Assembly: GCA_029783825.1 (NCBI GenBank)
Contig: JAREIK010001716.1
Coordinates: forward strand, 488,102-552,101
Source of the DNA: Sapria himalayana
Taxonomy: Eukaryota > Streptophyta > Magnoliopsida > Malpighiales > Rafflesiaceae
Direction of reading: 5' to 3'
DNA length: 64,000 nt
Below, in pieces: positions 14,080 through 25,872 of this stretch; within the stretch, counting starts at the first letter, position 1; every line of letters begins with the position of its first letter. The notes beneath the pieces were generated by a model. The model was not told the DNA's origin. It worked only from the letters and a program-made list of their open reading frames with translations, and did not search any database. The position numbers and the translations under genes were made by a program.

Positions 14080-14640
14080 AACGTAATGACAATATTGAAT
14101 CAGCTAATTGGTTTGTCCTTGAACTTGTGGATTTTATATGGGCTTACTGAACAACCTTTACATAGTGTTGAGAATGTATCTGTGCGAGTTGTGTATGAGA
14201 AATCTTTCTTTCTATCAAATGAGTTAGAATACCATACTTATAGGACGAGAAAATAACATGTTTTGATTTAAAGTATAATAGGTTGAAGGGAATACTCCTC
14301 AACCTCAATGAGTTGGAAGAGTTACAAAAATGATGATCATTTTTATATTAAAACTTCTAAACTCAAGAAGTAACAACATTTAGGAAGTAGCATGACTAGA
14401 TAACGATAGAGGATTTCCAAATAAGGAAGCAAACCCTATTGTATGGTACAAAACTCCTTGTAATCCTAAGCAAATTTAAGTCATGATGTAGTGATCTTTA
14501 CCATGTGCATAAAATATAGCCAATTGGAGCTATGAAAATCATTACTATAAAGTCTAAGAGATTACAAGCCAACGCTTCTCTCAAGATAAATAGGAATTAT
14601 CTATTTTTGAACAATCACAACAAGATTGATCATAAGTTGA
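14080..14640 (+). pseudogene. Ty3/gypsy integrase C-terminal fragment
   Basis: Translating across frameshifts gives the order expected for the end of a plant gypsy integrase. First comes LVDFIWAY (family form: LVDALWAYRTAFKTP) near 14,120-14,150, then a VYEKSFFLSNELEYHTY stretch near 14,190-14,235 (family: VYGKACHLPVELEHKAYWA). A FDL segment ending LLNLNELEEL follows near 14,262-14,320, then KTSKLKK, then DFQIRKQTLLYGTKLL near 14,410-14,460. The tail KFKS with PIGAMKI near 14,470-14,540 corresponds to KLKSRW followed by PHGAVEI. This profile is that of Athila/Tat-like integrases. Stops and at least three frame changes make it a relic. No RT or LTR is joined to it here. Confidence 0.75.
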
Positions 14641-17400
14641 TGGACTTGGCCTTTTAATGAATCCTATCAATCCTATTTATGTTTGTTTTTTCCTTCATCA
14701 ATAAATAAAATTAAACAAAAAAGAAAAGAAAAAGAGAAGAAATAAAAAAACAAAAAATGAAAGAGAAAAAGATATGAGAAAATGATGATTAGAAGTATTT
14801 TTTATTTGAATTTTTTTTTTGTGATGACGAATATTATGTGCAGATTGTATTATTATTCAATCTGAAGTTGATCAAGTAAATTTTGAAAGTCATGGAGAAT
14901 TAGGCATTTCTTTCATAAAGTTCACAAGGTGTTGCAATTTCCGAAGAAGGCTTTTGGAATATTTGTATGTTATTACAATATTTTTGTAATGTATTATGCA
15001 CTACTTAAATGAAGTCTTTCGTCCATATTTTTCTTTGCATTTCCTCTTGAAAAATAAAAACCCTTCTAGAAATTATGTTCGCTATCTTCCTCCATGCCAT
15101 AACTCTAACAATATCACTTCCTTCCACTATGGTCAAAATGAGATGGATTCCATGTAGGAGACCTCATAAATCCAAGCCATGATTATTTCTTATAGAGAAT
15201 CACTGAAACTAAAAGAATCACCACACTTAGCACCTACACCCATATACTAAATGAGTTATTCCACCATATTACAAGGAATTTGGGGGAAGCACTTTTAGTT
15301 GACTGCAAGTTGTTCATTATGGCAACAAAAATCATGCAATCCTGACCAAACTTCAAGGACCAATGCCAAAGTTCAATAACCTTTTTATGCATGATCATCA
15401 ACCAAAATATCACGTACCAAGCATTCCCCTCTGACAGAAACTGTAATCCCTACTAGTGGGAAGATTGTAGCAATCTTTCAACCATATTTAGAGCAACATT
15501 TTACATCTATAACTATTAGGTGGGAATATATGAATTATATCAATAGATTAGTTATCTTTTGAAAGTTAATCATTTATTAAGAATTGTAAGATTAAATGAG
15601 GTCGGAATATATGAATTATGAAGTTAGCATATGAAAATCACATAGGAACCTTCATACTGAATGTAAAAAAGGAAATTTCAGACACTAATATGATATTGTA
15701 AACTTGTTTACATTATGCTAGCTTGAAAATTTTTTATTATATTTAATGTATTTGTAATTTTTTAAATCCAATGAACCAATTTTTATTTTAGCTCGAAACA
15801 ATTTGCAAGGTGTTGCGAAATTACTCAATAATTCATTCTACTAACTAATTTTTTACTTTATCTTAATATTCATAAAACATACGAGGAAATGCATTTTAGT
15901 GAACGACTATAAACAAATGTGTATCAGAAGTTTATATTGTGAAATCATTAATTATACTTAAACTAACTTAAGTTTACAAATTATTGTTTCCTAGGCATAA
16001 AGACTAATTGATGAAGTATAAAGAGATGTTGATAGTTTCAGAGATAAATAGTTTTTAAAAGTTATCTCCATGAAATTGGAAGTATATAAAAATTAAGATA
16101 TAATGGAAAATGTTAGTGTTGGGCAATTTTGCTTCCACGTTTGTGATTCAGAAGAAGAGAATAACAAAGAATAACAAACAATATATCCACAACCACAAAT
16201 GAAAGCACAACAGAATCAAAAATAAAAACACACGAAATAACAAGGTTCACTAGTCGTTCAATACAACTAGCCACATCCACCATAAAAATACTTGTGTATT
16301 TACAGATTATAACCAAAATAGAATTTCATAATATCTTATAGTTCATATGAAGAAAATAGTCACGAAGAAAATCATGCAGAGAGAAGAAAACAGCAGAGAT
16401 GAATAGTTCCACACAGTGAAAACAAGAGCCCAAAAACATAAAATAAAAAAAATTATATTAATATAATTTATAGGTTTAATTAACCGGAGAGGGTTGGTTC
16501 ACTCGGACGAGCCAGACTTTACTCCAAAAATTCTTCAGTCCACTGACTAGACATCGGGACCTCCGTTATTGTACTATTGCCGCATTCCTAACCTCTTAAT
16601 ATTTTCTTTTCTGCACATACATGAAAATATTATAATAGAAATATTATGATTATACAAAATAAATAATCAAAACAAATTATATACAATAGTTAGTAAGAGA
16701 TCAAGACCAAAATTAACATATAAGTCATTTATGTAGAAACTAGGTGATCCAATCTGGCATGTAGTATCTAGTTGAAATTAGAATGCATCCACTTGGGATA
16801 ATTAGGATAGATGAGATTAAACATTTTGTATTATAATTTGATATTGATATCATGATATTTCTTAAATTGTTTTTCAAAAAGTATAAAATAATTTTCATAA
16901 AATATGATGATAACTTGAAATTTCATAAAAATTATATTAAATTGGTTGTAATTAATAAATCTTAACATTTAATAAATTATTTTAAAATTTTTCTTGATTT
17001 TATTTCAATTATTTATGAATTATTTATTGGTTTGTTTGTTTTTTTAGGTTTTCAAAAAGTTAGATGATATCCATTAACTATGTGCTATCTAATATATCAA
17101 TCAAAAATCATGGAACATGATACAAAAAATTGGATAATTTTGGAATATGCCAATCCTTAAAGTCATCAAATACTTAGCCAAAATCTTTAGATTAATATAA
17201 AATTCATTTGAGAATATCATGAATTCTTTATAACTTAAATCATATTAATTATATTACATCAAAACAAATTTAATAGATAATTTATTTTCATGAAACTCAT
17301 TCATTACATTAACATTATGGTTTGAAGGAACTTGTGAATATCATGTGTACAATATTTGATTTTTAAATCATCTTTTAAAACACATTGGGGTAGAAAACAT
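14641..17400. other. Unassigned AT-rich DNA
   Basis: 14,700-14,790 is an A/AG-rich stretch. 15,050-15,460 is a little richer in C and G but has no open frame I can assign. 16,090-16,640 has the texture of an LTR (a GTGTTGGGCAATTTTGC start, a mixed A-rich centre, and a GC-richer tail with a GGTTCACTCGGACGAGCC word near 16,495), but I see no partner copy and no TSD. 16,650-17,400 is featureless AT-rich DNA. Confidence 0.3.
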
Positions 17401-17402
17401 TG

Positions 17403-17451
17403 ATACACAATGTCACTAAAAAAATATCATTTTTTTAGTGACATTGTGTAT
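17403..17451. repeat. Perfect palindrome: 23-bp arms, 3-bp spacer
   Basis: The left arm 17,403-17,425 is the exact reverse complement of 17,429-17,451, with ATC between them. Each arm carries ACACAATGTCACTAAAAAAA or its complement. Right after it, an ~11-base word (TTGACAAGGGATT type) is directly repeated at about 17,454 and 17,474. A perfect 49-bp hairpin could be a very small MITE, a head-to-head junction of element ends, or part of a larger foldback. Confidence 0.95.
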
Positions 17452-17459
17452 ATTGACAA

Positions 17460-17700
17460 GGGATTTAAAATGTTGACAAGGGATTATTTTATAAAACAAA
17501 GTTATATGTGGGGGTGGGCTCTATGTAATACAATTGGAGCAATTTATTCCACAAAATAAAATATATTAAAAAGTCCCATTTAAAAAAATAATAAAAATTA
17601 AAAAATGCAACAAAATTTAAAAATAATTATATATTAGGGATTTAAAATGGGAAAACCCAAAATTACCCAACTCCTTATGAAAAAGGTGCTCACCCCAATC
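17460..17700 (+). repeat. Dispersed repeat R, copy 1
   Basis: A ~220-bp segment containing ATTATTTTATAAAACAAA, a GTAATACAATTGGAGCA word, an AATTATATATTA word and a terminal AAAAGG word. The same order of words recurs at 21,205-21,430, 33,000-33,185 and 58,860-59,090, with a partial copy at 33,840-33,930. All are in the same orientation and three full copies lie close to foldback elements. No coding capacity; the family is unknown. Confidence 0.7.
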
Positions 17701-18574
17701 TTCCATGTCCAATATTACAAAAATAAAAAACAAACAAACAAAAATAATTGCTTGCGTGTTATCTGTGCGCATACAATACATATATCATATATACATCTTT
17801 AAAAATCAAAAATTGTATATATGAATATATATATTATATATTTTTCAAAAACATAAACTATGCATAATGCACACTAATTTATAAGAAGCAAATTAAAATC
17901 AATGTGCCAACAAATGGAAATTTGATTTGAGCAAACTTAATACATTGCTACAAGGGGAAATCAAAAGAATGTCTACATGTTAGTTATCAACAACATTTCA
18001 TATTTTAATTTTGATTATTAAACCAACTTACAAAATAATATCATGCAATATAAACAACTTATTTACAAACTCATTTGGAAAATTGAAGATTGAAGAGAAG
18101 AATCAAACAATAAATAATTTGGATAAAACTAAATTTAAGTAATTAAAAATTATCAACCATAATAAACACATCAATGAAGTACTTATGACTTATCACTTAA
18201 TTTCTAGAGTTTGAAAAAAAGTTGGAAAGCACAAGAATTACAATAGATTTTACATTGAATTTATTCCATCTAATACTAATCCATTCAATATTTTCCATCT
18301 AATAATATTAATCCATTCAATATATTCCATCGAATACTAATCCATTGGAGAATATCATGAATTTTTAAAAAATTATTAAATTGTAACTTCATTTACTAGG
18401 AACCCAAAAACAATTAAAATTAATTTAGTTTATCACATATGAACCATAGTCCTTAGTATAACTTGACAATAATATAGTTTGTAGAAATAATTAGCAAGAA
18501 ATAAAAATATCTTTTAAATTAAAATTACATGCATTTTAATATTCTAACTTGACAACAATATAGCATGAAATAAA
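17701..18574. other. AT-rich DNA, nothing recognised
   Basis: Contains short local duplications, for instance TCCATCTAATACTAATCCATTCAATA-like words repeated three times around 18,265-18,345. No open frame or family signature. Confidence 0.35.
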
Positions 18575-19905
18575 TATAACATATATATTTGAAAATTTCA
18601 AAAGTTCATCTAGTTGTCAAATACATTGATAGAAATATGTCCATTTCTATGCATTTTTCCATTAAAGGATATGGAGAAATGAACAATTGAAAGACATTCA
18701 TAGTACATCAATGGATCTCTTCTAGTATATCTATTAGGTTCCAACAATTATAAATTATATGGAAATAAAATTTTAAACACTAAACACCAAGATCCAAACA
18801 GTTAGATGAAACCAATATAACTCTAGCATTTTAAACACCATGAGCATAAAAATTTAATACATTTTAAACACTAAACCCTATAAAAATATCCACACGAATG
18901 GCAATGCATGAGATACATGTGCTAGCACCTCACAACAAATTTATTTCTCACAAAGACTCTAGATGACGTGTTAAAATTTTTCAAAAAACATGAAACAAAA
19001 TCACACTTAAGATCATGTTTGAAAAAAATTTATTTTTCTTGTTGAGTGCTTGCCTTTATTAAGAAATCTCCCACCCAAATTTAATTTAAATTTATAATTA
19101 AAAGAAATATTTTTTTTTATTAAATATTTCATTAGGATTAAATTGAATTCAAAAAAACTTAGTAATTAAAGAATACTTTTTCATTTTTTAAAAGAATTTT
19201 TAGAATTAATTTTGATTCAAAATAATATAACTACATAATTAAAAGAAATATTTTGCCTTATTAAATAGTTCATTAGGATTAAATGTAATTCAAATCAATT
19301 TAACTCTATTTAAGAAATATTTTGCCTTATTAAATAGTTCATTAGGATTAAATATTTTCCCTTATTTAATAATTGATTAGATATACATTTAATCAAATCA
19401 ATATTACTTGAAAATTAAAAAAAAAATATTTTTCCGTATTAAATAATTCATTAGATATATTAAACTCATTAAAAGAATTACATGGTTTCTATCCAATGAC
19501 ATTCATTTGGATCTAAGTAGTATCTACTTATCATACTTTAGATACGAGAGACATCAGGTTGAGTGCAAAGCATGGAATATATGATAAAACAAAAACAATG
19601 ACCAAAGCATGGAATATATGATAAAACCAAAACAATGACCAAAGCAAAATAAGGTTTTAACCATATGATCTTTTATTTTTAATATCATGAGACATTAGCA
19701 AGAAATCTCTCGAAATTTTACATGTTGGGCTCCTTTAGTACTTTGTATACGTACCCAATTTGATTTAGGCCAAGATACATCTCTATAAATCTTTATATCA
19801 AGGATGTAAAAGGCCTCACCTAAGTCAATTATTAAAAATCATTGCACTAATCAAGATGGCCATGATTCTATAACCAGTGATGAGAAATTCACACATATGA
19901 GTCAT
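18575..19905 (+). repeat. Diverged direct repeat, copy A (~1.3 kb)
   Basis: This segment is collinear with 23,925-25,075. Shared landmarks in order: TTCAAAAGTTCATCTAGTTG, GGAGAAATGAACAATTGAA, ACATCAATGGATCT, ATCCACACGAATGGCAATGC, TTTCTATCCAATGACATTCA, AAGCATGGAATATATGATAA and CTCTATAAATCTTTATATC. Inside, about 19,085-19,460 holds four or five ~70-100-bp subunits around the word TTATTAAATAGTTCATTAGG; copy B has about three. The size and single orientation would fit LTRs or solo LTRs, but I see no TG/CA ends, primer site or TSD, so it stays unclassified. Confidence 0.75.
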
Positions 19906-20720
19906 GATAAATCCAACCAGACTTAATAGGCAATACGGATAGGACGTAGGAGTATAGTATTTTCATGGCGTGGGCTCGTCGTTGCCTCAATATTGATAAT
20001 GAGGTCATTTTAATACCAATTTATTTCTTTTTGATAGTCTACAAACAAACACTTCGTACTTACATATTAATTTATCAAAAGTGTTGCTTTACAAAGTCGA
20101 ACATAGTAAACTATTAAGAGCCAAATTGTTTTCATGACCACACCTCATTGCATCAAATCATATATAAAAGTAATAAAAATTGATTTCTCATCTAAATACA
20201 ACATTTTAGTGGTTTTCTAGATGAGGTGAATTGTGAGATACGAGTGTAAGCTCATAAAGCTTTACATATACCTAATGATGCTAAGTAAAAATCATTAAGA
20301 AAAGTTATGCTCATAGGAAGCATATTCTTGAATCGCATTAGTTCAATAGATAAACAAAAAATTCATGCTGCATTTCGTGCGCAGTGAGTGCACAAAGTAA
20401 AACGATAGCAACTTGCAATGCACATTTTCCATCACAAACACCATAATAAATTCAAGAAAAAAGTGAATACCAAAAACATTAGTTGGTGGAAACCCTACAG
20501 AATTGGTTTTTGTGCTTCAATTTATTTCGGTTACAATTGTTGTAATGCAAAAGATTCTATATCAACATTTAATTTATGTTTAACTAACAAATAAAATGTA
20601 TAAGCATTAATAATGTATACACAATCACATAAAAAAAATCATTGATGGAGATAGGAAGACCAACAAATAAATTTAATAAAAACTAATCTAAAAAAATGTA
20701 CATACTAACCAAAACAAATA
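19906..20720. other. AT-rich DNA, nothing recognised
   Basis: No open frame of interest and no repeat family identified. 19,940-19,990 has a short GC-richer word (GCGTGGGCTCGTCGTTGCC) without a partner in the window. Confidence 0.3.
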
Positions 20721-21187
20721 TGGATAATTATGTTTTGGTGCACCAATTAAAAAATAATTGAAAAAAGTAACCCACTTTAATATTTAAAAATAAATACACC
20801 AAAATCTTAAGTAATTAAGTTTTGTTACACTAATTTATGTTAATACCAAATTACCATTTTTTATAACTAAATATCTTAACTCTTAAAAATAAAAAACACT
20901 ACAACCTCGTTGCAAGCTCCATTGACAAGCTTCATGGAGCTCATCCATGGAGCTCGAACAAGCTCCATGGAGTTTGTCGGTAGAGCTCGTATTGAGGTTG
21001 TAATATTTTTTTATTTTTAGGAGTTAAGTTATTTAGTTTGAAAAAAAAAATATTTTAGTATTAACATAAATTAATGAATCTAATCATAAATACTTCAGAT
21101 TTGGTATACCTATTTTTAAATATTAAGATTTGGGTAATCTCTTTTTAATTATTTTTTTTGATTGATATACATAAACATAAATGTACC
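20721..21187. mobile_element. Foldback element with GAGCTC core (locus 1), MULE-like 9-bp TSD
   Basis: The left arm (20,721-20,906) and right arm (20,993-21,187) are long imperfect inverted repeats. The left starts GGATAATTATGTTTTGGTG and the inner arm ends are ACAACCTC and its complement GAGGTTGT. The ~85-bp loop (20,907-20,992) is rich in GAGCTC and AGCTCCATGG words. The element is flanked by AAACAAATA at 20,712-20,720 and 21,188-21,196, an exact 9-bp duplication, the size that Mutator-like transposases make. There is no coding capacity, so it would be non-autonomous. Repeat R follows directly at 21,205. Related arms occur at 32,455, 33,937, 44,160, 44,452 and 59,091. Confidence 0.8.
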
Positions 21188-21204
21188 AAACAAATAGGTG
21201 ATTT

Positions 21205-21430
21205 AAAGTAGGAAAATAGATTATTTTATAAAACAAAACTATATGTAAGCACTAAATAATACATTAGGAGCACTTGATTTTATTTTAAACAAAAAGTCCA
21301 CTCTAAAAAATTTTATAAAAATTTAAAATAACCACAAAATTAAAAAATAATTATATATTAAGGATATAATTGAGAAAACTTGAAATTACTCATCTCTCTT
21401 TGAAAAGGTCATCCCATTAAGCCTAGTGAT
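21205..21430 (+). repeat. Dispersed repeat R, copy 2
   Basis: Collinear with the segment at 17,460-17,700: ATTATTTTATAAAACAAAAC, AATACATTAGGAGCACTTGA, AATTATATATTAAGGATATA and a terminal AAAAGGTCATCCC word. It starts a few bases beyond the target duplication of the foldback element upstream. Confidence 0.75.
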
Positions 21431-22984
21431 CCTACATCCCTACTCGTTATTGTGTGGTAAATCACCACATTGGGATGCAACTATAAATATTGAGTTTGAT
21501 GTTCCCTTTGCAATGATACTTGGTTACTAGTGGCTCCTTTTATTATATGCCCATCAAAAAAAAAAATCTCAAGATGATTATAAAGTATATCTTCATCATC
21601 TTTGTTAAAAATGATCAAATGTTATGATTATTTTTGTTTCTTTGTAATATGAATAATTTATTGGGTGTGTCTGAGTTGGGCAGATCGGTTTTTTTTTTAT
21701 TTTGTTTATTTTATTTTGTTTATCATGGTAGACAAAATATGTGGGATAAAATCATATGTTATGTTTTCTTCAAGAAAAATAAAATAAAATAAATAATAAT
21801 AAAAGTTTTTAAAAACAATGCAAAAATGAGAAAGGCACATGTGGTGCCCTCTTGGATGGGAGAGTGCCCCCATCCGCTCTTTAAAAAACAAAACTACAAG
21901 ATATATATAGTGCACGATACAAACTGGGTGTGTGACAAACTATGTGTGCATTTTTTCCACTTCCTTTTTTTTATTTATGGATTTGAGTTCCAGAAGCTAG
22001 GGCACAAAGTTTTTCTCTCTCCTGCTCACATTGGTTTGAATATTATAATTTATATATTTATATAATTGTGTTTAAATTGTAATATGTACGTTCAATATGC
22101 GGATAGATATGTGATTTATTTTCAATGATTTATCTATGTAGATTATATATATATATATATATATATTCACATCTTACTTATATTTTAATATATGTAGTGA
22201 AGATGCTGCTGATTTTTTACTTGTATTTGTATGCAAAATTATATATCGTAAGGAATTAGAGTTTTGATAACTTTGAAGATTTGAAAGCTACTAACATAAT
22301 TTCTTCTTTAAGTCTAGAAATAGTGATCCTATCACATTTTTGATTCTGAACCAAAAATCCAATGAATTAACTCAATCACCTAAAGAAAACATGGAAATAG
22401 ATTTGAAGCTTTCACTCCAAAATCTCAAATTTTGTACTTGTACTAAATTTTTGATTTATAGGATTTTATATTCTAGAAAATATATTTTTGTCTAAAACAT
22501 AATTTTTGGGAGTAGTATGCTTACAGACTTCTAGTACGTATGAAGATGTTGCTAGCATATATCATTCAATTTGATGTTGTTTTTGCTTAACTTTTATTGG
22601 ATTGTATTTTTTAGAATTTTTATATTGAGAATTTTCTTCATTTATGATTCTTGATTTTATTTGCTTGGGTTGTTTAATTATCAATCACTATTCTTGTTAC
22701 TTTGTAGTTTCGAATAAATCATGGTCTAAATGTATTATCCCAATAACTAGTTTTAGAGCGAGATACTAATTTCACCCAAAAATTGATTTTCAAACTCCTA
22801 TTGACTAGGATATTCTTCATTGATATTGTGATAGTATTCAGTCTATTCATTATAATTATTTTGAATTCAATTATTTTGAATCAATTCATGATTTTGCATA
22901 CATTTTAGGATATCTTTGTTTGGATTGATTATTTTTGATCAATAATATTTTTTATTATTATGAAGAATCACTGTATAATAATAA
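21431..22984. other. AT-rich DNA with possible LINE 3' end
   Basis: 21,480-21,560 ends in ATGCCCATC plus an 11-A run, which resembles the tail of the LINE at 31,690 (ACTTATC plus poly A). It could be a short truncated LINE 3' end, but there is too little to be sure. A short TA microsatellite lies at 22,146-22,168. The rest has no recognisable frame. Confidence 0.3.
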
Positions 22985-23960
22985 AATTCACTAAGACTAA
23001 TTATTCTATTTAGAAAATAGAATACATGACTATCTAGTAGGCAAACAATTATATAACCTTGTGAAAAAGAAAGAAAACCTAAAAAGTTGAGTGAAGAAGA
23101 ATGGAAAGACCTACATATTAGGACTACCTTTACAATTCGACAATGGATAAATAGTGATACGTATCAATATGTTTTTTATAAAATGAAGGCAAATAAGTAA
23201 TGTGACAAGCTAGAGTCTATATTTAAAGGATGATTATATAATGTTGGCACACATCAACACCTTTTTAGCTCTGGTGAATCAACTTTCAACCATGAAAATA
23301 ATCCTAGAAGATGAGATATTAGCTTGTCTAATGCTGATGCTCACTTCTGGACAACCGAATAATTTTGTGGTTTCTCTGAGCAAGTCATCACCTAAAGGTA
23401 GAGGTGTCAAACGGGCCGGGCCGGCCCGGCCCGGCACGAGGCACGGCACGGTTCGGCCGTGCCTGGGCCGGCCCGGCACGATAAAAAAACGTGCCCGGGC
23501 CCGTGCCGAACAAACCACGTGCCGGGCCGTGCCTGGCCCGGCACGGCTCGTGCCTTGGCACGGCACGTCGGCCCGCGTGCCTGAGTCGTGACTCGTGACC
23601 CAACCGGGCCCCGCCCCCGGTAAAAAGACCGCGGGTCGGGTCCAAACAGACCCGACCCGCCCCGCCCCGCCTGCCCTGCCTTGCCGTGCGCCCGTGCCCG
23701 AGCGGGCTGGCACGGCACGGCACGGCCTTGCCGTGCCCACGGGCCGTGCCGTGCCCGAATTTAAAAAACCGTGCCGTGCCGGGCACGACACGGTACAGTG
23801 ACCGTGCCGTGCCCGGCACGGCACGGCAGCACGGCTGGGCACGTGAAAAACGGGCCGTGCCGTGCTGGGCCGGCCCGTTTGACACCTCTACCTAAAGGTA
23901 TTGTGTCAATGCATGACGTTAATATTGCATACATTTTTGAAAAATTCAAAAGTTTATCTA
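22985..23960 (+). pseudogene. Ty1/copia gag relic interrupted by a hAT element
   Basis: Reading through frameshifts gives a copia gag. DYLVGKQLYNLVKKKEN lies near 23,027-23,080, EEEWKD with TFTIRQWI near 23,095-23,150, and a KLESIFKG segment follows. The 23,241 frame continues with HINTFLALVNQLSTMKIIL and DEILACLML, ending FVVSLSKSSPKG at 23,398. The frame resumes after the hAT insertion with GIVSMHDV at 23,899. Removing the 492-bp insertion and one duplication joins these two halves in frame, a strong internal check on both calls. No protease, integrase or RT follows; repeat copy B begins instead. It is related to the gag at 9,425. Confidence 0.8.
23399..23890. mobile_element. GC-rich non-autonomous hAT element with perfect 8-bp TSD
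   Basis: The ends are perfect 21-bp inverted repeats that start TAGAGGTGTCAAACGGGCC, at 23,399 and, in complement, ending at 23,890. The direct flanks are CCTAAAGG at 23,391-23,398 and 23,891-23,898, an exact 8-bp duplication typical of hAT transposition. The interior is GC-rich with many GGCACGG/CCGTGCC steps on both strands and can fold on itself extensively. It encodes no transposase; the overlapping Arg/Pro/Gly-rich frames are compositional artefacts. Abundant intact CpG and a perfect TSD suggest a younger insertion than the related copy at 30,563. It sits inside a copia gag relic. Confidence 0.93.
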
Positions 23961-25075
23961 GTTGTCAAATACATTAAAGAAATACATGCATTTCTTTATT
24001 AAATGAGATGGAGAAATGAACAATTGAAATACATTCATAAATACATCAATGGATCTAATTGGAAATTTTATAGCAATTATCACCTCTTAGAAAGTTCTAA
24101 TTTATGATGTTGAAAACTTCTATAAATTAATTTCAAGGAAGCATCTATGAAACATTCTAGTATATATCTATTAGATTCCAACAATTATAAATGCAATAGA
24201 AATAAACACCACCAAGATCCAAGCAGTTCGATGAAACCAATTAAAGAATATTCAAATCATATCTCATGGATAGAATGGTCGAACAAAATAAGCTAAGATG
24301 TTGTAGGATGAAAATACCCTCTAAAGGTATCCACACAAATGGCAATGCACAAGATAGTTGTGCTAGAACCTTAAAGCATAATCATTGTCCACTCTTTAGG
24401 TCATACTTGAAAGAAACTTCTCTTGTTAAGTACTCTCTCATAAGAAGTCGCCCAACTTAAAATTCATTTAACTTCATAATTAAAAAAAATATTTTCTTTT
24501 ATTAAATAATTCATTAAAATTAAATTTAATTCAAATAAATTTAATTATATCTTTAAAAGAAATATCTTTCCTTATTAAATAATTAATTAGAATTTTATTT
24601 AAACCAAATTAGTTTAACTGCCAAATTAAAGAAATTATTTCCCTTATTAAATAATTCATTAGATATATTTAACTCATTAAAATCAACATATGATTTCTAT
24701 CCAATGACATTCATTTTGATTTGAGTGGAATATACTTATCATACTTAAGATGCAAGAGACATTAAGTTGAGTGAAAAGCATGGAATATATAATAAAATAA
24801 CGAAATACGGAAATAAAATTTTATCTATATGCTGCTCTCATTTTTCATGACAAACCTTTGAGATTTAATGAGTTTAATATGAAACATTGGCGAGAAATTT
24901 TTCTGGGAATTTTACAAACTAAACTTATGTCACTCAATATAACCAATTTGACTCATGCTGAGTAACCTTTAAGATCTATCTCTATAAATCTATAAAGCAA
25001 TAATGTAGATGATCATGCCTAAGCCTTTTATTGAAAATCATTTTCCTAACCAAGATTGGACATTCTATAAGATGG
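23925..25075 (+). repeat. Diverged direct repeat, copy B (~1.15 kb)
   Basis: Collinear with 18,575-19,905 over its length, with the same landmark words in the same order and fewer internal ~80-bp TTATTAAATAATTCATTAG subunits (about 24,495-24,670). It begins right at the end of the copia gag relic. Orientation is the same as copy A and the starts are about 5.35 kb apart, but the ends do not show LTR structure. Confidence 0.75.
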
Positions 25076-25872
25076 ATGTTATTTCCAAATATAAAATTGT
25101 CATCCACATTAAGTATTAAGAAGATAACTATGCTCATAGTGTAGGAGTTGTGTATCTGATATGGCAAACAGTGAAACCTACCTTTCTTCCTCTCTCCTTC
25201 CCAAAAACTCTAACTTTTTGAAACCTTAAGAAATTCAGTTTAAGAAGGCTTGAATCAAGTCAGGTATGTTTTTGAGATTAGTTTCGGGATTTAGAAACTA
25301 ATCGTGCATAGACCTCATTATATTAAGATGCTTTTATTGGGACCGCCTAAACCATTTCAAGATAATGTAATATCAGAAACCCTACCTCCGCCAAAAGTCA
25401 CCCTGAGACAGAGGGGTATGTCTTACCAATCCAGAACCCCACCAACGCTTCCTCGAAGCAAATACGAAGAAGACAACTCATAATTTGTTATGAGGATGAT
25501 TTCGATGCAACTGAATATATGATTGACGAGAAAAATAGCCAACAAATTTTCTTTGGTAAGATTTTCTTGGAACCAAATGAATTTCTCATTAAATACCATC
25601 ACAAAAATAATAAAACTTCTGATATTAATGGGAAATTTTTTTAAACTGAAAGTTTTAATGGTGTTGTGAGTGAACATAATGGTGATTCTAATAATGATAT
25701 TTCGAATAATATTATTGATTATTCTCAAGAAATTCCTCACCGAATCATGGGAATGATGCCTACAATGAAGGAGATAGTGATATGCTGTCTATAGATAAAA
25801 ACAATCACAATAGAGGTATGGTTTTACATTCTAAATACTAGAATAGACAAAGTAAAAGCATGAATATCTTGG
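25076..25872. other. Possible LINE 5' region
   Basis: Lies directly upstream of the LINE ORF1 relic. Pyrimidine-rich 25,175-25,215 (TTCTTCCTCTCTCCTTCCC) would suit a LINE 5' UTR, but the 5' end and target duplication could not be found. No recognised protein. The minus-strand open frame at 25,423-25,740 has no family features. Confidence 0.3.

Noticed and set aside
16090..16640. Solo LTR
   Set aside because: The texture is LTR-like but there is no second copy, no target duplication and no clear termini.
23241..23977. Overlapping Arg/Pro/Gly-rich frames on both strands
   Set aside because: They fall inside the GC-rich hAT element, where GC-rich repeats remove stop codons; no domain is seen. 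Only the gag part before 23,398 is coding-like.
18575..25075. LTR retrotransposon with the A and B repeats as its LTRs
   Set aside because: No TG/CA ends, primer site, polypurine tract or TSD, and the interval has unrelated insertions.
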